A stretch of 64,000 nucleotides of DNA from Actinoplanes solisilvae (GTDB lineage: Bacteria; Actinomycetota; Actinomycetes; Mycobacteriales; Micromonosporaceae): positions 124,001-188,000 of the forward strand of contig NZ_RJAC01000012.1 in the NCBI RefSeq assembly GCF_003999975.1, written 5' to 3'. Positions 33,456 through 41,156 of the stretch are shown piece by piece; the stretch's first letter is position 1; the number at the start of each line of letters is the position of its first letter. The position numbers and the translations under genes are program-made. The notes under the pieces are model-generated. The model ran no database searches, was not told the DNA's origin, and was given only the letters and a program-made list of their open reading frames with translations.

Positions 33456-34493
33456 TCAGGCCAGGCGGTCGTCGTCGGCGGGGCCGAGCCGCACCGGTTC
33501 GGCCGGGGCGACCGGGTAGGGCGGGGGAGTGCCGCCGAACTCGGGGCAGTGGGCCTGGTGGCTGCACCAGCCGCACAGCCGGCTCTTCTTGGGCAGGAAG
33601 TTCTGGTCTTTCTTGGCCCGTTCGATCGCCTGCGACAGGGCGACCAGGGTGCGTTCGAAGCGTTGCAGCTCGTCGGCGTCGGGGCTGTAGTCGCAGACCT
33701 CGGCGTCTTTCAGGTAGACCAGGCGCAGAACCCGGGGGACCACCCCGCGGGTGCGCCACAGCACCAGGGCATAGAACTTGAGCTGGAACAGGGCGCGGCC
33801 CTCGAACGCCTCGCGCGGCGCGCCGCCGGTCTTGTAGTCGACCACGCGCAGGTCACCGCCGGGGGCGACGTCGAGCCGGTCGATGTAGCCGCGGATCAGC
33901 AACTCGTCGTCGACCAGCGTGGAGATCAGCGTCTCGCGCTCGGCCGGTTCGAGGCGGCTCGGGTCTTCGACCGCGAAGTAGCCGGGCAGCAGCGCCTGGG
34001 CGCTGGCGAGGAACGCGGCGAGGCGGGCCTGGTCGTCGCCGTCGACGACCCCGCCCGTGGCGTCGGCCTCGGCGGCGACCGCCGCCGGGTCGACCGCGCG
34101 CCCGGCGGCGTCGGCCGCGCGCCCGGCAGCCGCGGCGGCGTCGGCCAGCAGCTCGGGGGCGGCCGGGTCGGCGGTGCCCCCGGTGGTGGCGGCGGCGAAG
34201 ATCTCGGCCAGGGCCGGTTCCTGCTCGAGCAGGCGTGACCAGGACGGGGCGACCAGGGCGGCCGCGGCCTCGGGGGTGCGCTCGGCGGCCGGCAGGTCGA
34301 ACAGGCTCTCGAGCACCGCGTGGACCAGGGTGCCGCGGACCTGGTCGGCGCTGGGCTGCTCGGGCAGGCGGTCGATGGTGCGGAAGCGGAACAGCAGGGG
34401 GCAGGTCTTGAAGTCGGCCGCCCGCGACGGCGACAACGACGGACCCTGATGGGGCGACGCGGCGTCAGCGGGCGAGACCGTCGGTGCTGTCAT
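33456..34493 (-). CDS. RecB-family PD-(D/E)XK nuclease with Fe-S-type cysteines
   Basis: A 345-residue single-domain nuclease. The active-site strands are visible as GYIDRLDVAPGGDLRVVDYKTG, with a preceding RGTLVHAVLESLF helix. Cys31 (KTCPLL) and the C-terminal CGWCSHQAHC cluster form the C-xn-C-x2-C-x5-C pattern that holds a 4Fe-4S cluster in AddB and Cas4. An Ala-rich insertion (about 125-165, AAAAAGRAADAAGRAVDPAA) is unusual. TAGCCT at 34501-34506 lies 7 bases before the ATG. No helicase or cas gene is nearby, so it probably serves DNA repair as a stand-alone exonuclease. Confidence 0.9.
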   Translation of the reverse strand: MTAPTVSPADAASPHQGPSLSPSRAADFKTCPLLFRFRTIDRLPEQPSADQVRGTLVHAVLESLFDLPAAERTPEAAAALVAPSWSRLLEQEPALAEIFAAATTGGTADPAAPELLADAAAAAGRAADAAGRAVDPAAVAAEADATGGVVDGDDQARLAAFLASAQALLPGYFAVEDPSRLEPAERETLISTLVDDELLIRGYIDRLDVAPGGDLRVVDYKTGGAPREAFEGRALFQLKFYALVLWRTRGVVPRVLRLVYLKDAEVCDYSPDADELQRFERTLVALSQAIERAKKDQNFLPKKSRLCGWCSHQAHCPEFGGTPPPYPVAPAEPVRLGPADDDRLA

Positions 34494-34568
34494 GGGTAGA
34501 AGGCTAGGGCAGGGGTACGACAAAACGTGCTCCGGGAGTTCCCAGGCGGCTTCCGTAGCATCTAGCAC

Positions 34569-35777
34569 GTGAATGACAGCGCGGCGGGCAGCAGCGGAGC
34601 GCGGCGGCGGCGCCGGTCGGGGCGTGCCGCCCGGCCGGTCGGCCAGGTGCTGGGCATCCCGATCTTCGTGAACTCCTCGATGCTCCTGCTGGCCGTGCTC
34701 GTGACCGTCGTCTACGGCAACTACGTGCGAGGCCAGCTCGACCTGCCCGGCCCCCTGGCGTACGTGGTGGGCTTCGGTTTCGTGGTCTGCCTGCTCGGCT
34801 CGGTGCTGCTGCACGAGCTGGGCCACGCCCTCACCGCCCGCCGCTTCAAGATCGGGGTACGGGGCATCACCCTGGAACTGCTCGGCGGCTACACCGAGAT
34901 GGACCGCGACGCCCCCACCCCGCGCGTCGACGCCCTGGTCAGCCTGGCCGGCCCGGCGGTCAGCCTGGTGCTCGGCGGCCTGGCCACGGCGGCGTTCGTG
35001 GTGCTGCCCGACCGCACGATGGCCGGCCAGATCGCCTTCCAGCTCGCCGCCAGCAACGTCCTCGTGGCGATCTTCAACGTGCTGCCGGGCCTGCCGCTCG
35101 ACGGCGGCCGGGCCCTGCGTGCGGGCCTGTGGGCGCTGCTCAAGGACCGCAACCGGGCCACCGAGGCGGCCGGCTGGGCGGGCCGGCTGATCGCGTTCGG
35201 CACCGCCATGACCGCGATCTGGTTCTACCGGGCCGGCACGCTCACCCTGGTCGGGTTGCTGTTCGTGCTGCTGGTCGTGCTCACCCTGTGGCAGGGCGCC
35301 GGCCAGTCGATCCGGCTGGCCCGCATGACCCGCCGTTTCCCGCTGGTCGACCTGGCCGCCCTGGCCCGCCCGCTGCTGACCGTGCCGGCCGGCACCCCGC
35401 TCGGCGAGGCCCAGCGGCGCCGCTCGGAGGACCCGCGACCCAACGTGGTGCTGGCCGTGTCGGACTCGGCCGGTAATCTCACCGCACTGGTCGATCCGGT
35501 CGCCGCCGAGCGCGTCCCGGTCGACCGGCGCCCGTGGGTGGCCGTCGACAGCGTGGCCCGCTCACGCGACGCGGTGCCCGCGCTTGCGCTCGGGCTCAGC
35601 GGCGAGCAGGTGGTGCGCGCGCTGCAGGCCCACCCTGCCGCGCAATACGTCATCACCTCGGGTGAGGATGTGGTGGGAGTGCTGCGCGTCGGCGACGTCG
35701 CTCACGTGCTCGAACCGCGCCGGCCCGGCCCGAACCGGACCGACCCAAAGCGTGAAGCGAAGCAGAAAGAGAAGTAG
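34569..35777 (+). CDS. Site-2 protease (M50) with C-terminal CBS-like region
   Basis: A 402-residue intramembrane metalloprotease. Zinc ligands are in HELGH (82-86) and the second motif NVLPGLPLDGG (170-180), set in about six membrane helices. The region after residue 270 resembles a CBS pair (PLGEAQRRRSEDPRPNVVLA and YVITSGEDVVGVLRVGDVAH) facing the cytosol. TAGCAT at 34556-34561 lies 7 bases before the GTG. Such enzymes release membrane-bound regulators or clear signal-peptide remnants. Its stop overlaps the trmI start by one base, a linkage kept across actinomycetes upstream of the proteasome locus. Confidence 0.92.
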   Translation: MNDSAAGSSGARRRRRSGRAARPVGQVLGIPIFVNSSMLLLAVLVTVVYGNYVRGQLDLPGPLAYVVGFGFVVCLLGSVLLHELGHALTARRFKIGVRGITLELLGGYTEMDRDAPTPRVDALVSLAGPAVSLVLGGLATAAFVVLPDRTMAGQIAFQLAASNVLVAIFNVLPGLPLDGGRALRAGLWALLKDRNRATEAAGWAGRLIAFGTAMTAIWFYRAGTLTLVGLLFVLLVVLTLWQGAGQSIRLARMTRRFPLVDLAALARPLLTVPAGTPLGEAQRRRSEDPRPNVVLAVSDSAGNLTALVDPVAAERVPVDRRPWVAVDSVARSRDAVPALALGLSGEQVVRALQAHPAAQYVITSGEDVVGVLRVGDVAHVLEPRRPGPNRTDPKREAKQKEK

Positions 35778-36727
35778 TGACCATTACACCTGCCCCTGTC
35801 GTCGACGAATCGCAGCCCGCGCACCGCGGGCCGTTCCGGGCGGGTGATCGCGTCCAGCTCACCGATCCCAAGAATCGGATGCACACGATCGTCCTCGAGC
35901 CGGGCAAACAGTTCCACACCCACCGCGGCGCCCTCGACCACGACGCGCTCATCGGCCTGCCCGACGGCAGCGTCGTCACCTCCTCCGGCGGCACCGCCTA
36001 CCTGGCCCTGCGCCCCCTGCTCAGCGACTATGTGCTGTCCATGCCGCGCGGCGCCCAGGTCATCTACCCCAAGGACGCCGCCCAGATCGTCGCCATGGGT
36101 GACGTCTTCCCGGGCGCGAAGGTGCTCGAGGCCGGCGTCGGCTCGGGCGCGCTGACCTGCTCGCTGCTGCGCGCCGTCGGCACCAGCGGAGAGCTTCACT
36201 CGTACGAGTTGAGGGACGACTTCGCCGCTATCGCCCGCAAGAACGTCGAGTCGTTCTTCGGCGGCCCGCACCCGGCGTGGCACCTGCACTCCGGCGACGT
36301 CGCCTCGAACCCCGAGACCGGTTTCGACCGGATCGTCCTCGACATGCTGACCCCGTGGGAGACCCTCGACATGGTCGAGAAGGCGCTCGTGCCCGGCGGT
36401 GTCTTCATCGGCTACGTGGCCACCACCCCGCAGCTGTCCGAGCTCGTCGAGGCCCTGCGCGAACGCGGGGGCTGGACCGAGCCGCGCGCCTGGGAATCGC
36501 TGGTGCGCGACTGGCACGCCGAGGGCCTGGCCGTCCGCCCCGACCACCGCATGATCGCGCACACGGCGTTCCTCGTCTCGGCCCGCAAGCTCGCGCCCGG
36601 CGTCACCGCCCCGCCGCGGCGCCGCAAGCCCAGCAAGGGCGCCGAGGCGTACGCGCTGCGGCGCGCGGCTCAGGCGGCGCTGGCCGCGGCGGCCGAGGCC
36701 GACCAGGACCGCTCACCGATCGAATGA
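35777..36727 (+). CDS. trmI: tRNA (adenine-N1)-methyltransferase TrmI
   Basis: A 316-residue SAM-dependent enzyme. After a beta-barrel N-domain (FRAGDRVQLTDPKNRMHTIV, FHTHRGALDHDALIG, and LRPLLSDYVLSMPRGAQVIY) comes the Rossmann motif GAKVLEAGVGSGALTCSLLR and motif IV VLDMLTPWETLDMVEKAL, as in bacterial TrmI that makes m1A58 in tRNA. The GTG start lies in the TAGTG overlap with the protease gene. A basic Ala-rich C-terminal tail (RRRKPSKGAEAYALRRAAQA) extends past the core. It lies just upstream of the ferredoxin and arc genes. Confidence 0.95.
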   Translation: MTITPAPVVDESQPAHRGPFRAGDRVQLTDPKNRMHTIVLEPGKQFHTHRGALDHDALIGLPDGSVVTSSGGTAYLALRPLLSDYVLSMPRGAQVIYPKDAAQIVAMGDVFPGAKVLEAGVGSGALTCSLLRAVGTSGELHSYELRDDFAAIARKNVESFFGGPHPAWHLHSGDVASNPETGFDRIVLDMLTPWETLDMVEKALVPGGVFIGYVATTPQLSELVEALRERGGWTEPRAWESLVRDWHAEGLAVRPDHRMIAHTAFLVSARKLAPGVTAPPRRRKPSKGAEAYALRRAAQAALAAAAEADQDRSPIE

Positions 36728-36812
36728 CGCCTCTTGGCTCTCAAGATGTGACGCGGCGCGCAGCCGTCGGGTAGCTTCCAGTTCGGCAGCGGCACGGCTC
36801 GGGGAGGATCGG

Positions 36813-37412
36813 GTGGGCGCGATGAGTTCTCCGCCGTTCGGCGGCAGCAACGAGATGCCGGCGGTCTTCCCCGACTGGTCGCCCTACCAGGACCTCGACT
36901 CCGCCGCCCGCGCCTACCTGCGCGACCCCGAAGTGGCCCTCGACGCCCTGTTCGGGGTGCTCCGCGGCGCCTCCGTGCTGTGTTTCACCCTGGAACGCTT
37001 CGTCAACGAGGTCAACGGCGTCTGGCAGGAGGTCGTCATCTGTGACGGCAGCCGCCTCGTGCTCTGGCACGGGGAGGATGTGGCGCCCGGGGACGGCCCG
37101 GTCGGCTCGATGACCTCGTCGCTGCGGGTGGTGCCGCTGTCCACGGTCACCGAGGTCGGCTGCCGGCGCCGCCTGACCCGCACCTCCAACGGCCAGGCCC
37201 GGGTCGACAGCATCGATGTCTACCTGCTGCTGAGCTCGGTCGACGACGCCGTCCCGCCGCCCGGCCTCGACGAGGGCGAGTCCCGCGCCCAGATCCGCCA
37301 CGACGCGCTGCGCTTCGGCAAGACCCTCGACGACGGCGGCCCCGGCCAGATCGCCCGCCTGGAGGAGTTCTCCCGCGTGGTCGCCTCGTTGGTGGGCAGG
37401 CCCACTCTGTAG
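36813..37412 (+). CDS. Conserved hypothetical protein near the proteasome locus
   Basis: A 199-residue protein with no signal peptide or membrane helix. GTG 36813 is preferred because GGGGAGG ends 6 bases upstream; ATG 36822 would be too far. Segments WQEVVICDGSRLVLWHGEDV, SSLRVVPLSTVTEVGCRRRL and VDSIDVYLLLSS suggest a beta-rich fold like other actinobacterial domains found beside arc. No catalytic motif is seen. A long-loop terminator follows. Confidence 0.75.
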   Translation: MGAMSSPPFGGSNEMPAVFPDWSPYQDLDSAARAYLRDPEVALDALFGVLRGASVLCFTLERFVNEVNGVWQEVVICDGSRLVLWHGEDVAPGDGPVGSMTSSLRVVPLSTVTEVGCRRRLTRTSNGQARVDSIDVYLLLSSVDDAVPPPGLDEGESRAQIRHDALRFGKTLDDGGPGQIARLEEFSRVVASLVGRPTL

Positions 37413-37419
37413 GCAGCGA

Positions 37420-37499
37420 CACACCGGAAACGCCGTCTTTAGTCCGATTCAGGGCGGCGGGCGGGGTGGTCGGATGGGTTTCCGGCGTGTGACTTTTTT
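37420..37499 (+). terminator. Terminator with long loop and T6 run
   Basis: CACACCGGAAAC (37420-37431) pairs with GTTTCCGGCGTGTG (37478-37491), leaving a 2-base bulge and a 46-base loop, and TTTTTT follows at 37494-37499. The long loop is unusual, and the same stem could act on the minus strand after the ferredoxin gene. Confidence 0.55.
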
Positions 37500-37562
37500 C
37501 GTGGTTTCAGAGCGGCCGTCGAGGGGTGCCCGGAACGCTCCAGCCGTTGCGTGAGAACGGAT

Positions 37563-37856
37563 TCACGCGGCCTCGGGACCGGCCACCTCGACGTTGTCGG
37601 AGGAGCGCACCACATGGATGCAGTCACCCGGGCACTCCTTGGCCGAATCGATCACCTCGAGGCGCAGCGAGGCCGGCACGCTCACCCGCGCACCGGGGGA
37701 TAGCAGCAGCTCACCGGCGTCGTCCTTGACATAGGCGAGGCCGTCGACGTCGAACTCGAACACCTCGGGCGCGTACTGCACACAGAGGCCGTCGCCGGTG
37801 CAAAGGTCCTGATCGACCCAGACCTGCAGCTCGTCACTTCCGGCCGGTGCCGACAC
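37563..37856 (-). CDS. Ferredoxin, 3Fe-4S type
   Basis: A 97-residue small ferredoxin. The cluster ligands are CTGDGLC (positions 19 and 25, with Asp where a fourth cysteine would sit) and CPGDC, the arrangement of actinobacterial 3Fe-4S ferredoxins that feed P450s. It is divergent from arc, as in several actinomycetes. A promoter must lie in 37857-38030, shared with arc. No P450 gene is nearby, so the partner is unknown. Confidence 0.92.
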   Translation of the reverse strand: MSAPAGSDELQVWVDQDLCTGDGLCVQYAPEVFEFDVDGLAYVKDDAGELLLSPGARVSVPASLRLEVIDSAKECPGDCIHVVRSSDNVEVAGPEAA

Positions 37857-38030
37857 CTGTTACCTCCTATGGATGACCCGGGCCGACCGTACCGGAAGCC
37901 TCCGACAAACTCCTTGCGGGCACCAGCCGAATGGATCAAGACTCGGTGACGAGGGTGTTGCATGGGTCGAAATCCGGCCCGCAGCGGCTAGTGTTATCCC
38001 AAGACGTTCGAGCCCCCGGGGAGGTGGGAC

Positions 38031-39812
38031 GTGGCACGTAGCGACGAGGCGGACTCACGCGCCGCACGTTGGGAGAAAGAGGCCAACGATCTCTCCAGCC
38101 AGGTCGCGTTCCTGCAAGAGGAACTCGCCCTCGTTAGGCGGAAGTTGACCGAGAGCCCACGACACGTCCGGCAGCTTGAGGAACGGCTCGCGGCAACGCA
38201 GGCGCAGCTGGCCCGACTGACCGAGAACAACGACCGGCTCGTGGCGACCCTGAAGGAAGCCCGAGCCCAGATCGTCACTCTCAAGGAAGAGATTGACCGG
38301 CTCGCCCAGCCGCCCAGCGGCTACGGCGTATTCCTGTCGGCCCACGAGGACGGCACCGTCGATGTCTTCACCGGCGGCCGCAAGCTGCGCGTGGCGGTCT
38401 CCCCGTCCCTCGAGGTCGAGGAACTGCAGCGCGGGCAGGAGGTCCTGCTCAACGACGCGCTCAACGTCGTCGACGCGTTCGGCTTCGAGCGCAGCGGCGA
38501 GGTCGTGACCCTCAAGGAGGTCCTCGCGGGCCCCGACGGCCAGCGTGGCGACCGTGCACTGGTCGTCTCGCACGCCGACGAGGAACGCATCGTCCTGCTG
38601 GCCGACTCGCTCGAGATCAGCAAGCTCCGCGCGGGCGACTCGCTGATGATCGAGCCCCGCTCGGCCTACGCCTACGAGCGCATCCCCAAGAGCGAGGTCG
38701 AAGAGCTCGTTCTCGAGGAGGTCCCCGACGTCGACTACACCGACATCGGCGGCCTGCACTCGCAGATCGAGCAGATCCGCGACGCGGTCGAGCTGCCCTT
38801 CCTGCACGCCGACCTGTTCCGGGAGCACCAGCTGCGCCCGCCGAAGGGCATCCTGCTCTACGGCCCGCCCGGCTGTGGCAAGACCCTGATCGCCAAGGCG
38901 GTCGCCAACTCGCTGGCGAAGAAGATCGCCGAGCGGCGCGGCGAGGAGAAGCACACCAGCTACTTCCTCAACATCAAGGGCCCGGAACTGCTCAACAAGT
39001 ACGTGGGTGAGACCGAGCGGCACATCCGCCTGGTCTTCCAGCGGGCCCGGGAAAAGGCCGGCGAGGGCACGCCGGTGATCGTGTTCTTCGACGAGATGGA
39101 CTCGATCTTCCGCACCCGTGGCTCAGGTGTCTCCAGCGACGTGGAGAACACGATCGTCCCCCAGCTCCTCAGCGAGATCGACGGCGTCGAGGGCCTGGAG
39201 AACGTGATCGTGATCGGCGCCTCCAACCGGGAAGACATGATCGACCCGGCGATCCTGCGCCCCGGCCGTCTCGACGTGAAGATCAAGATCGAGCGTCCGG
39301 ACGCCGAGGCCGCGAAGGACATCTTCGGCAAGTACATCCTGTCCAACCTGCCGCTGAGCACCGACGACCTCAACGAGCACGGCAACGACCGTGACGTCAC
39401 GGTCGCCGCCATGATCGAGGCAGTCGTGCTCCGCATGTACACCGAGTCCGAAGAGAACCGCTTCCTCGAGGTCACCTACGCCAACGGCGACAAGGAAGTC
39501 CTCTACTTCAAGGACTTCAACTCGGGCGCGATGATCCAGAACATCGTGGACCGCGGCAAGAAGATGGCCATCAAGGAATTCCTCACCTCCGGCAAGAAGG
39601 GGCTGCGCCTGCAGCACCTGCTCGACAGCTGCGTCGACGAGTTCCGCGAGAACGAGGACCTGCCCAACACGACCAACCCCGACGACTGGGCCCGCATCTC
39701 CGGCAAGAAGGGCGAGCGGATCGTCTACATCCGCACGCTCGTCTCCGGCGGCAAGGGCGCCGAAGCCGGCCGCTCCATCGAAACGGCCAGCAACACCGGT
39801 CAGTACCTGTAG
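38031..39812 (+). CDS. arc: Proteasome-associated AAA+ ATPase ARC/Mpa
   Basis: A 593-residue hexameric unfoldase. An N-terminal coiled coil (about 18-90, VAFLQEELALVRRKLTE and LEERLAATQAQLARL) binds Pup, two OB-type domains follow, then the AAA module with Walker A GPPGCGKT (278-285), IVFFDEMDS (350-358) and SRH residues in ILRPGRLDVKIKIERP. The C-terminus GQYL provides the penultimate Tyr that docks in the proteasome alpha ring and opens its gate. GTG 38031 follows GGGGAGG. ARC recruits pupylated proteins and threads them into PrcA/PrcB. It heads the locus and is followed by its own terminator. Confidence 0.97.
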   Translation: MARSDEADSRAARWEKEANDLSSQVAFLQEELALVRRKLTESPRHVRQLEERLAATQAQLARLTENNDRLVATLKEARAQIVTLKEEIDRLAQPPSGYGVFLSAHEDGTVDVFTGGRKLRVAVSPSLEVEELQRGQEVLLNDALNVVDAFGFERSGEVVTLKEVLAGPDGQRGDRALVVSHADEERIVLLADSLEISKLRAGDSLMIEPRSAYAYERIPKSEVEELVLEEVPDVDYTDIGGLHSQIEQIRDAVELPFLHADLFREHQLRPPKGILLYGPPGCGKTLIAKAVANSLAKKIAERRGEEKHTSYFLNIKGPELLNKYVGETERHIRLVFQRAREKAGEGTPVIVFFDEMDSIFRTRGSGVSSDVENTIVPQLLSEIDGVEGLENVIVIGASNREDMIDPAILRPGRLDVKIKIERPDAEAAKDIFGKYILSNLPLSTDDLNEHGNDRDVTVAAMIEAVVLRMYTESEENRFLEVTYANGDKEVLYFKDFNSGAMIQNIVDRGKKMAIKEFLTSGKKGLRLQHLLDSCVDEFRENEDLPNTTNPDDWARISGKKGERIVYIRTLVSGGKGAEAGRSIETASNTGQYL

Positions 39813-39826
39813 AAAACGATCGAAAG

Positions 39827-39860
39827 ACGCGGGCCGGGGGTTTCCTCCGGCCCGCGTTCT
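39827..39860 (+). terminator. Intrinsic terminator after arc
   Basis: ACGCGGGCCGG and CCGGCCCGCGT form a perfect 11-bp stem with a 9-base loop, followed by TCT. It separates arc from the acyltransferase and dop transcripts. Confidence 0.85.
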
Positions 39861-39872
39861 CGTTGACCACGC

Positions 39873-41105
39873 ATGCGGCTCGGCTGGCTCGACGCGCTCC
39901 GGGGCTACGCGGCGCTCACGGTTGTCCTGTTCCACCTCAGCCCGCAGATCATCGGCCTCGACACGCACCTGGCGATCATGCGGCAGATCAACCTCGGCAA
40001 GTACGCCGTGCTGCTGTTCTTCCTGGTCAGCGGCTACGTCATCCCGATGTCGCTGGAACGGCACGGCTCCCTGCGCCGGTTCTGGATCGGACGGCTCTGC
40101 CGCGTCTACCCGGCCTACCTCGCCACCATCGCCCTGTTCGCCGTGCTCGCCGCCGCCGGGCTGCTGCACTGGCACGCGTCCCTGCGGGCCGAGACGGCGA
40201 CCGGGGTGCTCGCGCACCTCACGATGATGCCCGACCTGCTCGGCGTGCGCGGCGTCGTGCGAGTCTTCTGGACCCTCACCTACGAGATGGTGTTCTACCT
40301 GATCGTGGCCGGGCTCTTCGCGTGGCGGATCCACCGCCACAGCGCCTGGTACGCCGCCGGCCTCGCCCTGATCGCCTGGAGCGGGCCACCCACGGCGCTG
40401 ATCGCGCACTCCCGACACGATCGTCGCGCGCTTGGGGTCGTACTCCTGGGGTTGGCGGGGTTGACCTTGATCCTTTATCTGACGCGGCGGCTCGAACTCG
40501 TGGCCGGGGCGATCGGGATCGGATTCGTCGTGTTCCCCGGGCTGAACGGGCACCCGGCGGCGGCCAGCACGGTCACCTCGTCACGGCAAGGCCTGCTGCT
40601 GCTCGCCGTCATGTTCGCCGGGACGGTCATCTACCGATGGCAACACCGGCAAACCGGACCCGGGCCGGCCGCCGTCGCGTTGAGCGTCGTCACGGTCGCC
40701 CTCGCCGCCGAACTCGGCGCGATCACCGTTTCCGCCGTGGCCGCCACATTCCTTTTGGCGTACGTTTTGCGGCAGCGGAACACCCCTGCGGCGCTCACCT
40801 GGCTCGGCCGCGTCAGCTACTCGCTGTACCTGCTCCACGTGATCGTGCTCTTCCTGCTGCCGCACATCGTCCCGGCCCTCGGGACACAACCCGTGGCCAT
40901 CCGCGTCCTGACCGGCATCTCGTACCTCATCGCGGTCCTCGCCCTCGCCGGCCTCTCGTACCGCATCGTGGAACAACCAGGAGTGAACCTCGGCCGCCGG
41001 CTCACCCGCAAGATCGACATTTCGGTGGCCGGCGACCCGCCGCCGACCACCGAGAGTGCCGCAGCGGGCACAGGGCGGGGCGAGAACCGGCGCGAGAGAG
41101 TCTAG
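39873..41105 (+). CDS. Acyltransferase 3 family membrane protein
   Basis: A 410-residue integral membrane acyltransferase (AT3/OafA type) with about ten helices. Family features are RLGWLDALRGYAALTVVLFH, LLFFLVSGYVIPMSLER, FWTLTYEMVFYLIVAGLF and WLGRVSYSLYLLHVIVLFLL. The ATG lies only 13 bases past the arc terminator and has no ribosome binding site. AT3 proteins O-acylate sugars or lipids at the membrane. Its presence between arc and dop is not part of the usual proteasome locus and looks like an insertion; base composition is not obviously foreign. Confidence 0.9.
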   Translation: MRLGWLDALRGYAALTVVLFHLSPQIIGLDTHLAIMRQINLGKYAVLLFFLVSGYVIPMSLERHGSLRRFWIGRLCRVYPAYLATIALFAVLAAAGLLHWHASLRAETATGVLAHLTMMPDLLGVRGVVRVFWTLTYEMVFYLIVAGLFAWRIHRHSAWYAAGLALIAWSGPPTALIAHSRHDRRALGVVLLGLAGLTLILYLTRRLELVAGAIGIGFVVFPGLNGHPAAASTVTSSRQGLLLLAVMFAGTVIYRWQHRQTGPGPAAVALSVVTVALAAELGAITVSAVAATFLLAYVLRQRNTPAALTWLGRVSYSLYLLHVIVLFLLPHIVPALGTQPVAIRVLTGISYLIAVLALAGLSYRIVEQPGVNLGRRLTRKIDISVAGDPPPTTESAAAGTGRGENRRERV

Positions 41106-41114
41106 GCTCAATAC

Positions 41115-41156
41115 ATGAGCTACCGGGGCATCGTGGCAGTTGGGGTGGTCGCATGA
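41115..41156 (+). CDS. Putative leaderless 13-codon leader peptide upstream of dop
   Basis: The frame ATG to TGA encodes MSYRGIVAVGVVA. TAGGCT at 41103-41108 lies 6 bases before its ATG, the same geometry as leaderless genes elsewhere in the window, and its stop overlaps the dop start codon as ATGA. Translation of this peptide would deliver ribosomes to dop, whose own ribosome binding site is weak. There is no homology evidence for it; it is a structural inference. Confidence 0.4.
   Translation: MSYRGIVAVGVVA

Noticed and set aside
34494..34826. Upstream extension of the RecB-like nuclease
   Set aside because: It would run antisense into the site-2 protease gene; ATG 34493 has the leaderless -10 and the fold begins there.
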